Source of the DNA: Acidimicrobiia bacterium
GTDB lineage: Bacteria > Actinomycetota > Acidimicrobiia > Spongiisociales > Spongiisociaceae
NCBI GenBank assembly: GCA_022827785.1
Contig: JAJEIM010000001.1
Coordinates: forward strand, 1 to 64,000
Direction: 5' to 3'
Length of the DNA: 64,000 bases
Part shown: positions 53,131-62,102 of the stretch, piece by piece
How positions within the stretch are numbered: position 1 is the first letter of the stretch
How the letters are laid out: each line of letters starts with the position of its first letter
Made by a program: the position numbers and the translations under genes
Notes under the pieces: generated by a model
The model's input: only the letters and a program-made list of their open reading frames with translations
Databases searched by the model: none
What the model was told of the DNA's origin: nothing

Positions 53131-53435
53131 AGGATGCGCTGAGTGTCTACAGCCGATGGATCGAAGAAGGCAAACAGGTCGCGGTGGCGACGGTGGTGCG
53201 GGTCAAGGGCTCGGCACCCCGGCCCGAGGGAGCCAAATTCCTGGTGTCATCCGACGGTGACATGGAGGGCTCGGTCAGCGGCGGATGCGTCGAGAACGAC
53301 GTGTTCCTGCACGCTCAGGAGGTGCTCGCCACAGGAGAACCACGCCTGGTGACCTACGGCATCGCCGACGAAGACGCCTTTGAGGTCGGCCTGGCATGCG
53401 GAGGGACCATCCAGGTGCTGGTCGAGAAATGGTGA
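53127..53435 (+). CDS. XdhC/CoxI N-terminal-domain protein
   Basis: The 102-residue protein consists of the XdhC_CoxI domain only: [20 protein letters not shown], then [19 protein letters not shown] and [15 protein letters not shown]. XdhC helps load or sulfurate the Mo cofactor. In many species this domain is fused to the Rossmann part that here forms the next gene, so the function is split in two. The next start overlaps its stop. Confidence 0.9.
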   Translation: MKDALSVYSRWIEEGKQVAVATVVRVKGSAPRPEGAKFLVSSDGDMEGSVSGGCVENDVFLHAQEVLATGEPRLVTYGIADEDAFEVGLACGGTIQVLVEKW

Positions 53436-54217
53436 CCACCCAGTTGGAGGCGGTCCGGAGCCTCGTAGAGCGAGAGCGGCTGGGGGCGGTCATTACTGTT
53501 GTCGAGGGCCCCGCCATCGGGGCCAAGGCGGTGCTGGATGGGGCGGACGGGCTGGTGGCCGGGACGATTCCCGGCGAGATACTCGATGCCGTGATCGCCG
53601 ATGCGGCCAGCCTGATGGGCCGCGAGCAGAACCGTACCCTCGGATACGGGGAGCACGAGGTCTACATCGAAACTGTGGCACCCCAGCCCCGGCTCCTGAT
53701 CATCGGCGCCGTTCATATCGCGCAGGAGCTATGCCGGATAGCCCACAGCCTGGGCTTCAGGGTCATCGTCAACGATGCCCGTCCGTTCTTCACGACGCCG
53801 GAGCGCTTTCCCGAGGCGGATCAGGTGATCGTCGGGTGGCCGGGAGAGGTCGCCGACCAACTGGACATCGACGGCCGTACCTATGTGGTGATGCTCAGCC
53901 ATGACGCCCGGTTCGAGGATCCGGTCCTGCCTCTCGTGCTACCCAGCGACGCCAGGTACATCGGGGTGATGGGAAGTCGCCGCACCCATCGGCGGCGGGT
54001 GGATCGGCTGCGGAAGGCCGGGTTCCCTGAGGATCAGATCGCTCGGATCCGCGGTCCGGTCGGGCTCGACATCGGCGCCGAGCAACCCGGCGAGGTGGCC
54101 ATATCCATCCTGGCGGAGATGATCCAGGTCCGGTACGGATCGGGTACGGGGGAGTCCCTCGTCGGACGGAAGGGCCGCGTCCACCTTCAACGTACGGAGG
54201 ACGCCGGAGACCTATGA
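53429..54217 (+). CDS. XdhC-family protein with Rossmann C-terminal domain
   Basis: The 262-residue protein has a short XdhC-like N-terminus ([20 protein letters not shown]) and an XdhC_C Rossmann domain from about residue 95 ([20 protein letters not shown]). It has [15 protein letters not shown] and [15 protein letters not shown], and ends with [15 protein letters not shown]. It acts with the short XdhC protein before it in Mo-cofactor maturation. The start is ATG 53429; GTG at 53432 is also possible. Confidence 0.88.
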   Translation: MVTTQLEAVRSLVERERLGAVITVVEGPAIGAKAVLDGADGLVAGTIPGEILDAVIADAASLMGREQNRTLGYGEHEVYIETVAPQPRLLIIGAVHIAQELCRIAHSLGFRVIVNDARPFFTTPERFPEADQVIVGWPGEVADQLDIDGRTYVVMLSHDARFEDPVLPLVLPSDARYIGVMGSRRTHRRRVDRLRKAGFPEDQIARIRGPVGLDIGAEQPGEVAISILAEMIQVRYGSGTGESLVGRKGRVHLQRTEDAGDL

Positions 54218-54266
54218 CCGCTCCTGGTCAGGTTGTGGCCGATCATCAACCCGCGTTCGCTCGGCC

Positions 54267-54860
54267 GTGACAACTGCGGCGCTCGTTCTGGCCGGTGGGG
54301 AGTCGAGGCGTTTCGGCCGCCCCAAACAGCTCGCCGACTGGAGGGGGAAGCCCCTCTTGACGCATGTGGTGGAGCAGGTACAGGGCTGGCCACAAACGGA
54401 CGCGGTCTATGTGGTATTGGGCGCCGCCGCCGAACAGGTCATGGAAACAGTCGATCTCGGCGGCGTTCCCGTCATAGAGAACCTCGAGTGGCGGGAGGGG
54501 ATAGGTTCGTCGCTACGGGTCGGGTTGGACTTCCTGATCGGCGAGCGATCGGTCGATCAGGCTCTGCTCGTGCTGGGGGACCAACCGAATGTACCGAGGG
54601 ATGTCGTACCACGGCTCCTTGAGGCCCGCAGGCGGTCCCGGCGCCCGGTGATCATTCCCCGATACCGCTTTACCCGGGGACATCCGGTGCTGGTCCATCG
54701 TTCCCTGTGGCCGGCCCTGATTACTGGGGTGAGCGGTGACCAGGGGGCACGAAATCTCTTCCTGGCCCATCCCGAATGGGTGGAGGAGGTGCTCGTGGAA
54801 GCTATGCCGCCCGGCGACGTCGACACACCCGAAGATCTTCGCCGCCTCGACACATCCTGA
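54267..54860 (+). CDS. MocA/MobA-like NTP transferase
   Basis: The 197-residue nucleotidyltransferase begins TTAALVLAGGESRRFGRPKQ, the nucleotide-binding loop, and has LLVLGDQPNVPRDVV with the metal-binding Asp, followed by GHPVLVHRSLW. In clusters with Mo hydroxylases this family adds CMP to molybdopterin to form the cytosine dinucleotide cofactor. The start is GTG 54267, in a position consistent with the family N-terminus. It is the last gene of the maturation run. Confidence 0.88.
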   Translation: MTTAALVLAGGESRRFGRPKQLADWRGKPLLTHVVEQVQGWPQTDAVYVVLGAAAEQVMETVDLGGVPVIENLEWREGIGSSLRVGLDFLIGERSVDQALLVLGDQPNVPRDVVPRLLEARRRSRRPVIIPRYRFTRGHPVLVHRSLWPALITGVSGDQGARNLFLAHPEWVEEVLVEAMPPGDVDTPEDLRRLDTS

Positions 54861-54862
54861 CA

Positions 54863-54881
54863 GCCGCGGTCACGTCGCGGC
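54863..54881 (+). terminator. 6-bp stem-loop after the mocA-like gene
   Basis: GCCGCG (54863-54868) and CGCGGC (54876-54881) flank a 7-nt loop, 2 nt past the stop codon. It may end the hydroxylase-maturation transcript before aroF. Confidence 0.45.
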
Positions 54882-54951
54882 GCACTCCACCGGTTAGTGG
54901 GGGTCGGCTCATCGGGTCTATCCTCTCTGGACAACGCGCGGAGGATGCTTG

Positions 54952-55965
54952 ATGATCATCGTCATGAAGTCGGGGGCTTCACAGGAACAAATCGACGGGG
55001 TGGTGCGACGCCTGGCCGAAATCGGATGCGAGGCCCACATCTCGGTGGGACAGGTCCGTACTGTCATCGGTGCCATCGGGGATAGAGAGATAATCCGGCA
55101 GCAGCCCTGGCTGGCCATGCCGGGAGTGGAGCGGGCGGTGCCCGTGCTGAAGCCGTACAAGTTCGTGTCCCGTGAATTCCAGCCCGAGGACACGGTCATA
55201 AAGGTGAGAAGCGCCCAGATCGGAGGCGGAGCTTTCGCTCCGATTGCCGGTCCTTGCGCGGTTGAGACCCGCGACCAGCTGTTTCATACGGCAGAAGCGG
55301 TGCTCGAGGCGGGCGCCACCATTCTACGAGGGGATGCCTTCAAGCCCCGGACCAGCCCCTTCTCCTTCCAGGGACTGGCGGAGGACGGTCTTCAGCTCCT
55401 AGCCGAGGCCCGCGAGGAGTTCGGCCTGCCATTCGTTGCCGAGGTCCTTGATCCGCGGGACGTTGACATGGTTGCCGGTTACGCCGACATGTTGCGAATC
55501 GGCACCAGGAATATGGCCAACTACGCACTGCTCTCAGAAGTCGGCCGGGTTCACAAGCCGGTGCAGCTCAAGCGAGGATTCACGGCCACCATTGATGAAT
55601 GGCTCAATGCCGCCGAGTACATATACAAGGAGGGAAACCACGAGGTAGTCCTGGTCGAGAGAGGAATCCGGACCTTCGAGACCGCCACCAGAAACACTCT
55701 CGACATCTCGGCGGCGCCGGTTATCAAGCACATGTCTCACCTGCCGGTGATAATCGATCCTTCTCATTCGTCGGGACGGCGCCATCTGGTCGCCCCCCTG
55801 GCTCGCGCTGCCATAGCGGTGGGGGCGGATGGGTTCATCGTGGACGTGCATCCCACCCCTGAGACCGCTCAGGTCGATGGCGATCAGGCTCTGCTGCCGG
55901 GCGAATTCGCCGAGCTGATGGACCAGATGCGAAATCTGGCCGCGGCTCTCGGCGTCACCATATAG
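54952..55965 (+). CDS. aroF: 3-deoxy-7-phosphoheptulonate synthase (DAHP synthase, AroAI-beta type)
   Basis: The 337-residue first enzyme of the shikimate pathway carries an N-terminal ferredoxin-like regulatory domain (residues 1-70), as in Thermotoga and Bacillus-type enzymes. A KDO8P-synthase-like barrel follows: APIAGPCAVETRDQL, RGDAFKPRTSPFSFQG, MLRIGTRNMANYALL, PVQLKRGFTATIDEW and the metal His/Asp in VIIDPSHSSG. ATG 54952 is chosen over the adjacent TTG because of GGAGG spacing. tyrA follows 20 bp downstream. Confidence 0.93.
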   Translation: MIIVMKSGASQEQIDGVVRRLAEIGCEAHISVGQVRTVIGAIGDREIIRQQPWLAMPGVERAVPVLKPYKFVSREFQPEDTVIKVRSAQIGGGAFAPIAGPCAVETRDQLFHTAEAVLEAGATILRGDAFKPRTSPFSFQGLAEDGLQLLAEAREEFGLPFVAEVLDPRDVDMVAGYADMLRIGTRNMANYALLSEVGRVHKPVQLKRGFTATIDEWLNAAEYIYKEGNHEVVLVERGIRTFETATRNTLDISAAPVIKHMSHLPVIIDPSHSSGRRHLVAPLARAAIAVGADGFIVDVHPTPETAQVDGDQALLPGEFAELMDQMRNLAAALGVTI

Positions 55966-55985
55966 GCCTTCATTCAGCAGCCCGC

Positions 55986-57008
55986 ATGCGTCGCGCCGCC
56001 ATCTTCGGCACGGGTTTGATCGGGGCGTCGCTCGGCATGGCCCTCCGGCGGGTCGGCTGGACAGTCGCCGGTTGGGATCCCGACGGCGCAGCGCTGGAAG
56101 AAGCCACGAGGCGGAGCGCGGTGGACTACCCGTGCGAAAGCCAGGAGGCCGCTCTGGAGGGCTCGGAACTGGTCGTGCTGGCTGGTCCTCTCACCGCCAC
56201 CCTCGAGACCTTGTCGGGCTTGCGCACCGACGCCCTGGTGACGGATGTGGCCGGCGTAAAGGGTCCGGTAGTCGATGCACGGCCGGCAGGCTTGCGACTG
56301 GTGGCCGGCCATCCGATGGCGGGTCGCGAGCAAGCCGGACCCGCCGCGGCTTCGCCCTCCCTCTTCAAGGGAGCCGCTTGGGTTATCTGTCCCGATCATG
56401 CTGTGGCGGACGATATCGAGACTCTCGAATCGATAGTGGAATCGGTGGGAGCCATGCCGTACCGGCTTCCCGCTGCGGAGCACGACCGGGTGATCGCCGA
56501 CATCTCGCATCTTCCCCAGATACTCGCCGTTTCGTTGATCAACCTGGTCACAAGGAGCGGACCGGTCGCGGGTCGCCTGGTAGCAGGCTCGTTCCGCGAC
56601 CTGACCCGAGTGGCTGCCTCCGAGCCGCGCTGGTGGCCTGAGGTACTTGCTGCGAACGAGGCCAACGTCAACGACTCGATCGGACGGCTCATGAGTCTGC
56701 TCGGAGAGGTTCGGGCGGAGGTGGGACACGGTGCTTCCGGCCGGCTGACCACTCGGATCGAAGAGGCCCGGAGTAGGCGGCAGGCTATGGCGCCTCCGGT
56801 GGTGAGGGTCGGTGTAGTGCTCCAGGACCGGCCGGGCGAGATCGCCAGTGTCGGACGGGCACTGGAGCGGAGCGGCGTCGATGTCCGCGACCTTCAGCTT
56901 CGTCATGCCCTTCACGGGGGAGGCGGCATCCTGACGCTGTCCGTCCGGCCGTCTGAGGCGGATGCGCTGCGCTCGGCATTGCTGGAGGCGGACTTCTCGC
57001 TGGAGTAG
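55986..57008 (+). CDS. tyrA: Prephenate dehydrogenase
   Basis: The 340-residue NAD-dependent enzyme makes 4-hydroxyphenylpyruvate for tyrosine. The Rossmann motif is AIFGTGLIGASLGMALRRVG, the catalytic His lies in RLVAGHPMAGREQAG, and helical PDH segments include DRVIADISHLPQILAVSLIN. Residues 260-335 form an ACT-like tail (VRVGVVLQDRPGEIASVGRA) that may sense tyrosine. It is coupled to aroF, which makes a short aromatic amino-acid operon. Confidence 0.92.
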   Translation: MRRAAIFGTGLIGASLGMALRRVGWTVAGWDPDGAALEEATRRSAVDYPCESQEAALEGSELVVLAGPLTATLETLSGLRTDALVTDVAGVKGPVVDARPAGLRLVAGHPMAGREQAGPAAASPSLFKGAAWVICPDHAVADDIETLESIVESVGAMPYRLPAAEHDRVIADISHLPQILAVSLINLVTRSGPVAGRLVAGSFRDLTRVAASEPRWWPEVLAANEANVNDSIGRLMSLLGEVRAEVGHGASGRLTTRIEEARSRRQAMAPPVVRVGVVLQDRPGEIASVGRALERSGVDVRDLQLRHALHGGGGILTLSVRPSEADALRSALLEADFSLE

Positions 57009-57049
57009 TCGTCATGAGGCGCGGGTGATCGCCATCGAACCCACCCTCC

Positions 57050-57055
57050 TAGACT
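57050..57055 (+). promoter_or_regulatory. -10 element for nadE, near-leaderless
   Basis: TAGACT at 57050-57055 ends 9 nt before ATG 57065. TGATCG at 57026-57031 is a weak -35 with an 18-bp spacer. Confidence 0.5.
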
Positions 57056-57064
57056 CCGCGGACT

Positions 57065-58774
57065 ATGAAGACCATCCGGGTGGCAGGGGCTCAGATCAAC
57101 CTCCGGGTCGGCGACCTCGCTCACAATGAAGCCCGGATCCGAGAAGCGATGGGATGGGCGGAAGCAGAGGGCGCTGACGTACTGCTCCTGCCCGAGTTGG
57201 CCATTCCCGGCTATCCCCCCGAGGATCTGGTGATCCGAAGTGGTTTCGTGGACGCCAACCTGGCGGTACTGGAGCAGTTGGCCGGCCATGCCGGGTCGAC
57301 CGTCACCGTGGTGGGGGTCGTGGATAGGGTGCCGTCCGGCGGATCGGCGACCACCGGCCATGGTCGTTATCCGATAGTTAACGCAGCAGCGTTACTCCAA
57401 AGCGGGCACATCAGAGGCATATATCACAAAGTACGGTTGCCCAACTATGGCGTCTTCGACGAAGAGCGCTACTTCGTGGCGGGCTCCGTACCGGGGAAGG
57501 TCTGGAGTGTCGGCGGGGTAGCAGTGGGGGTCTCCATATGTGAGGACATTTGGGTAGCCGATGGACCACCTTCCGCCCAGGTAGCCGCGGGTGCCCAGCT
57601 GCTTCTCAATATCAACGGATCGCCCTTCCAGGTCTCGAAGGACGAGGAGCGGGTTCGCCACATCGAGCGGGAAGCGGTCAGCGCCCGGGTGCCCGTGGTC
57701 TATCTCAACCTGGTCGGCGGGCAGGATGAACTCGTCTTCGATGGTGGTTCGATCGTCATGGACCGGGAGGGCTCCATCCAGTACCGGGCGCCGCGCTTCG
57801 AAGAGGATCTGTTCGTGGTCGATGTAGAGGCGGGTGAGCCGGTCGGCAAGGCGGAGACCTCCAAGGCGCGGGTTGACTCGTCACCCCGCTGTTCCGTACT
57901 CCGCTCTCCCAGCCCCGCTCCCACCATGGAACCCATAGAGCTCATCTACCGCGCGCTCGTGCTCGGGCTTGGTGACTACGTCAGGAAGAACGGTTTCTCG
58001 AAGGTGGTGGTAGGTCTTTCGGGAGGTATAGATTCGGCGCTTACCGCGGTGATCGCTGTCGATGCGCTCGGTCGGGACTCGGTTCGGGGCGTCACCATGC
58101 CCTCCGAGTTCAGTTCCGACGGGTCGATACGTGACTCGGAGGAACTGGCGCGCAGGCTGGGCATTCGTCTTGACCGCATTGCCATCGGCGACCTGTTCGC
58201 CGCGTACCAGGACGCGCTCGAAGCCGTATTCGCCGGCCGCGGGTTCGGGATCGCGGAGGAGAACCTACAACCACGGATCCGCGGAACCCTCCTGATGGGC
58301 ATATCCAACAAGCACCACGAGATGGTCATCGCCACCGGAAACAAGTCCGAGATGGCAGTGGGCTATGCCACCCTGTACGGGGACATGGCCGGCGGCTACG
58401 CGGTCCTCAAGGACGTCTTCAAGACCACCGTCTACGATCTGGCCAATTGGCGCAACCGCGGAGACGAGGTTATTCCCGCCGAGATAATCCGGAAACCGCC
58501 ATCCGCCGAGCTCAGGCCCGGTCAACTCGACACCGATAGCCTGCCGCCCTATGAGGTGCTCGATCCGGTGCTCGCCGCCTACATCGAGGAGGATCGCTCG
58601 ATCGAGGCCATTGTGGATTCCGGCTTCGACCGGGCGATCGTCACCCGGGTCGCGGCCATGGTGGATCTCAACGAGTACAAGCGCCGCCAAGCCCCACCGG
58701 GAGTGAAGATAACCCCGAAGGCATTTGGGCGTGATCGTCGCCTACCGATTACCAACGGATGGCGCGGTGGTTAA
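57065..58774 (+). CDS. nadE: Glutamine-dependent NAD+ synthase
   Basis: The 569-residue two-domain enzyme has an N-terminal glutaminase of the nitrilase fold with its triad visible: Glu in LLLPELAIPGYPPEDL, Lys in YHKVRLPNYGVFDEERYF and Cys in SICEDIWV. The C-terminal synthase has the ATP pyrophosphatase P-loop VGLSGGIDSALTAV (about 318-331), the KSEMAVGYATLYGDMAGG loop and RQAPPGVKITPKAFG. It converts deamido-NAD to NAD with glutamine ammonia. Its end overlaps the next start by 8 nt. Confidence 0.95.
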   Translation: MKTIRVAGAQINLRVGDLAHNEARIREAMGWAEAEGADVLLLPELAIPGYPPEDLVIRSGFVDANLAVLEQLAGHAGSTVTVVGVVDRVPSGGSATTGHGRYPIVNAAALLQSGHIRGIYHKVRLPNYGVFDEERYFVAGSVPGKVWSVGGVAVGVSICEDIWVADGPPSAQVAAGAQLLLNINGSPFQVSKDEERVRHIEREAVSARVPVVYLNLVGGQDELVFDGGSIVMDREGSIQYRAPRFEEDLFVVDVEAGEPVGKAETSKARVDSSPRCSVLRSPSPAPTMEPIELIYRALVLGLGDYVRKNGFSKVVVGLSGGIDSALTAVIAVDALGRDSVRGVTMPSEFSSDGSIRDSEELARRLGIRLDRIAIGDLFAAYQDALEAVFAGRGFGIAEENLQPRIRGTLLMGISNKHHEMVIATGNKSEMAVGYATLYGDMAGGYAVLKDVFKTTVYDLANWRNRGDEVIPAEIIRKPPSAELRPGQLDTDSLPPYEVLDPVLAAYIEEDRSIEAIVDSGFDRAIVTRVAAMVDLNEYKRRQAPPGVKITPKAFGRDRRLPITNGWRGG

Positions 58775-59573
58775 CGAGGCCCCCCTCGTACTGCGGAACG
58801 GCCGGCCCGTCGCGCCCACGATCTCAGTGTTCGATCCGTTGGTTGTCCGCGGCGACGGTTGCTTCGAGGCCCTTCGTTGCTATGCCGGGCGTTTGATCGG
58901 TCTGGCCGAACACCTGGAGCGACTGGCCCGCTCAGCTGCGGCTATGGACATTCCCCTCCCGCCCGTTCCGTACATCGGCGAATGGGCGCGACAGGTGGCT
59001 GCCTATCAGGGAGACGGGGTGGTTCGCATCTACGCCTCGGATCTTGATGGAAACCCGAACGTCCACGTGCTGTCCTCTTCCCTGCCGCCGCTACACGGGG
59101 AGCTCCGGCTGCTGGAGGTTGTGGCGCCCTGGCATCCGGCGGGGCATCCGTGGGAGTTGGCGGGCGTGAAGACCCTCTCGTACGCACCAAACATGGCGGC
59201 GGGGCGAGTGGCGAGGGCGGCGGGCTTCGATGAGGCCTTGCTGGTGTCCCGCGAAGGACTGGTGTTGGAAGGGCCCACCTTCACCGTGTTCTGGTTGGTG
59301 GACGGGGTTATAGAGACTCCCACCCTCGACCTGGGAATCCTCGACTCGGTGACCCGGCGGATCGTCTTTGGCCATGCCCGGGCATTCGGCATCCGGATAC
59401 AGGAGGGACACTATCCCAGCTCTCGGTTGGACCATGCCGTGGAGGTCGCATATCTGTCCTCGGTGACGGAGGTGACGCCGGTCGTCGCCGTGGGGGATCG
59501 GCTCTTCCAACCCGGTCCCGTAACGGCCCGGCTGGCCCGTGCCTACCAGGCGGACATCGCCAAGATCGACTGA
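58767..59573 (+). CDS. Class IV aminotransferase (PabC/IlvE-like)
   Basis: From GTG 58767 the product has 268 residues. It shows SVFDPLVVRGDGCFEALRCY at the start, the PLP Lys in LAGVKTLSYAPNMAAGR, and the cofactor-phosphate region EALLVSREGLVLEGPTFTVF. This fits either aminodeoxychorismate lyase (folate) or a branched-chain/D-amino-acid transaminase; the short length and the aromatic-pathway neighbourhood favour a PabC-like role but do not prove it. It overlaps nadE by 8 nt. A TTG at 58725 is an unlikely longer start. Confidence 0.82.
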   Translation: MVNEAPLVLRNGRPVAPTISVFDPLVVRGDGCFEALRCYAGRLIGLAEHLERLARSAAAMDIPLPPVPYIGEWARQVAAYQGDGVVRIYASDLDGNPNVHVLSSSLPPLHGELRLLEVVAPWHPAGHPWELAGVKTLSYAPNMAAGRVARAAGFDEALLVSREGLVLEGPTFTVFWLVDGVIETPTLDLGILDSVTRRIVFGHARAFGIRIQEGHYPSSRLDHAVEVAYLSSVTEVTPVVAVGDRLFQPGPVTARLARAYQADIAKID

Positions 59574-59716
59574 TGTCAAGCCATGCCCGGCGTCCGGGTG
59601 ACGGTTGGCGGATCCGTGGACGTCCCGGAGCGTGAACGAACTCCCGGTCCTCCCGAAAGAGGATCAGCGGCAACAAGGGGGTTGAATTTGGTCGGGAGTT
59701 GATCCATAACTAATAC

Positions 59717-61024
59717 ATGGAACAACATAAGTCGGTGGACGAGTCCACCTTTGTGCCATCTGACCGTGGTGACCCGCTCGGCAGGTCGGATGAGGAAATC
59801 GTCGGTGTCGGGGGGATCGAGTCCCGGATCGACGATTTGATCGGGCAACTGTGCCGGTCGGTTGAGCGGGGTGACGCGGGTGCCGATGCTGTACTGCGGT
59901 CGTTGGGTCGAGTGCAGACCCGAGTCGCTTCTAGGGCGTGCCATCTGGCCCGCAAGGCATGCGAAGCCGATCCGTCGGTCGAGCCGGCGGACCTGTTGCG
60001 TCGTCAGATGAGGTTGGGGTGGCGGGAGGCGAATCGGCTGAGCCGTGTTTCCGCATTCCTCGCCGACATGCCCAATGTGACCGAGCGCTTCGCCTCGGCG
60101 GAGATCGCCCTAGGGCATGTGAACACGTTGGTAAACGCGGCTGAGAAGGTGGGCCAGGGTGTGGTCGACGCCGACCATGACCTACTCGAGGCCGCCTGCC
60201 GGACGCTACCGGACACGTTCTATCGGCATGCTGTGGGATGGTGGAACGACAAGCTTGCCGAAGCCGGTGTTGACGTCCTGGGACGCCAGACGATGGAAAG
60301 GGAGGCGAGGCTGTGGGTTGATCAGCGGACGGGAATGGGCGTGCTGAACGTCCGGTTGGCGCCACCACAGTTCAACCACCTGAAGCAGGCTGTCGAGGTC
60401 CACAATCTGGTCTTGCTGCGAAGAGACGGCAAGGATGGACAGCCGCCTGAGCAGGTCAGGACTCCCAGACAGCGCAAGGCGGATGCGGTCTTCGAACTCC
60501 TGACCGGCCGCGACAGTGCCACGGGGGAGCCTCTCCAGGCGGCCCACAGCGGCCGGATCAGGGCTTCGACACAGCTCGTCGTGGCGGCTCCGCTGGGCGT
60601 GATAGACGGAACGTCACCCGACCAGCAAGTCGAGATTATCGGGACCGGTCCGGTGGCCAGGGAGATCCTGTCGGCGCTCTCACCCGACACGGAGCTTGCC
60701 GGGATGATCTTCGGAGGGTCGGGAAGGATCCTATGGCTGGGCCGGAATCAGCGGCTCGCGAATGTCCCGCAACGCCTAGCGGTGGCGGTGCGGGATGGAG
60801 GTTGTTTCGCATGCGGCGCACCCATGCACCAGTGCGAGCTACATCACGTCAGACCCTGGCGTGACGGCGGTACCACCGATGTGGACAACCTGGTCGCCGC
60901 CTGCCGAACACACCACAAGTGGGTGGACAGCGAGGAACTGGTTCTGCAGCGGCACGGGACCCGATGGGTAGCGAGACCTCGGACCGGAACCGGGACGGTG
61001 CCAAGAGATACGGGGGTCGATTAG
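59717..61024 (+). CDS. DUF222/HNH endonuclease-domain protein (13E12 repeat family)
   Basis: The 435-residue protein has a long helical DUF222 region (about residues 30-260, with SLGRVQTRVASRACHLARKA and REANRLSRVSAFLADMP). The C-terminal HNH motif is CFACGAPMHQCELHHVRPWR and DGGTTDVDNLVAACRTHH. These proteins are numerous in actinobacteria and probably mobile, with uncertain function. This copy keeps both zinc Cys and the HH-N-H residues, so the nuclease site seems intact. Confidence 0.9.
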   Translation: MEQHKSVDESTFVPSDRGDPLGRSDEEIVGVGGIESRIDDLIGQLCRSVERGDAGADAVLRSLGRVQTRVASRACHLARKACEADPSVEPADLLRRQMRLGWREANRLSRVSAFLADMPNVTERFASAEIALGHVNTLVNAAEKVGQGVVDADHDLLEAACRTLPDTFYRHAVGWWNDKLAEAGVDVLGRQTMEREARLWVDQRTGMGVLNVRLAPPQFNHLKQAVEVHNLVLLRRDGKDGQPPEQVRTPRQRKADAVFELLTGRDSATGEPLQAAHSGRIRASTQLVVAAPLGVIDGTSPDQQVEIIGTGPVAREILSALSPDTELAGMIFGGSGRILWLGRNQRLANVPQRLAVAVRDGGCFACGAPMHQCELHHVRPWRDGGTTDVDNLVAACRTHHKWVDSEELVLQRHGTRWVARPRTGTGTVPRDTGVD

Positions 61025-61505
61025 GGCGGCGCTCCCTGTCGTGTGCGTCATGGCGTCGCCCGTCGGTCCACTGGGCGTCTTCGAGACTCGCGGGCCGGGG
61101 CAAAAGATCGGGAACGGAGTACATCAAGGTCCGGATAAGCCACTCGTTCGCCCGATGGCCCAGGTTCAGGTCCAGCGACCCGATGGGCGCCAGGCATGGG
61201 GGCAAGGAAGAGTCGGGACTCGATTGCGGGCAGCCGGTTCGCTCGCGCCAACCCGGCTTGTGACGAGCCCTATGTCGACGGTTTCCTGATGGGGTTAGCC
61301 GGTTGACTTCCTTTTCCTCCAACTGAACCGGTCCGGAAGAAGATCGGATCGGGGTAGCGCGCGCCCGCGTTGCCGGATGCTCCGTAATCCGGTTCTGTGC
61401 TAGGCGCGGCGTGGTCGAGCCAGGCACATCAACGAGGTGTGTCCATATCGCACCGGACAGGATTACCCTTGTCCTTGAGGCGGAAGGCGATCAAGGACTG
61501 ATGCG
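61025..61505. other. 481-bp intergenic stretch, no gene recognised
   Basis: The frames here are short and lack ribosome-binding sites and domain similarity. A small GGACA...TGTCC inverted repeat (61455-61459 and 61470-61474) surrounds a TACCCT hexamer at 61464-61469, which could be part of the promoter of the following lipoprotein gene. Confidence 0.45.
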
Positions 61506-62072
61506 ATGATGGCTGCTCGGAGGGCCGTGCCGGTCATCGCGGTTGCCCTAATACTTGGCGCATGCGGTGGGGACGACTCGACGTCCGCCACGACATCGGC
61601 TCCAGCCGAGGCGTCGCCGACCACCAGTACCACGGTCACTGAATTGGCGGAGGCCGGTGCCGACATCTCTGGTACGGCGGCTTCAGCCGTCGAGGGCGCC
61701 ATAGATACAGAGGGCGAGGTCGATGCCCAGGAGGGATCAGACACCACCCTGCCACCGGCCATTCCACCGTACGAGGTGATACACCGTCTCATTGTCGATG
61801 ATCGCACCACGCTCGTGATTTTGGTTGAGCCCGGTTCCTATTCCACCGTCCAGCTTGAGAACCTGGTCTACGACGTGGTGGATACGTACTCGCCGAATAC
61901 GGCCATCGTGGTGGACGGTCGCGACATTGCTGACTTAGCGATCATGGACGACCTCACGCCTGATGAGCAGGCGGTCCTCGATGCTCGGACGTTTCTCAAG
62001 ATCGAAAACGGGGTCGAGGTGACGTTCTACGGGCCGTATGCCGATGCTGGGGGAATGACAGTCGGTTCCTGA
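61506..62072 (+). CDS. Small secreted lipoprotein, function unknown
   Basis: The 188-residue protein has signal peptide MMAARRAVPVIAVALILGAC with lipobox Cys20. A long Ser/Thr/Ala/Glu-rich linker follows (about 25-85) and then a compact domain (about 90-185) with YEVIHRLIVDDRTTLVILVE and LENLVYDVVDTYSPNTAIVV. The domain looks like an alternating alpha/beta fold but I do not recognise it. It is isolated, convergent with mgtE. Confidence 0.7.
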   Translation: MMAARRAVPVIAVALILGACGGDDSTSATTSAPAEASPTTSTTVTELAEAGADISGTAASAVEGAIDTEGEVDAQEGSDTTLPPAIPPYEVIHRLIVDDRTTLVILVEPGSYSTVQLENLVYDVVDTYSPNTAIVVDGRDIADLAIMDDLTPDEQAVLDARTFLKIENGVEVTFYGPYADAGGMTVGS

Positions 62073-62102
62073 CGTGTCGCCATCCTGAACGGAGCACGAC
62101 CC

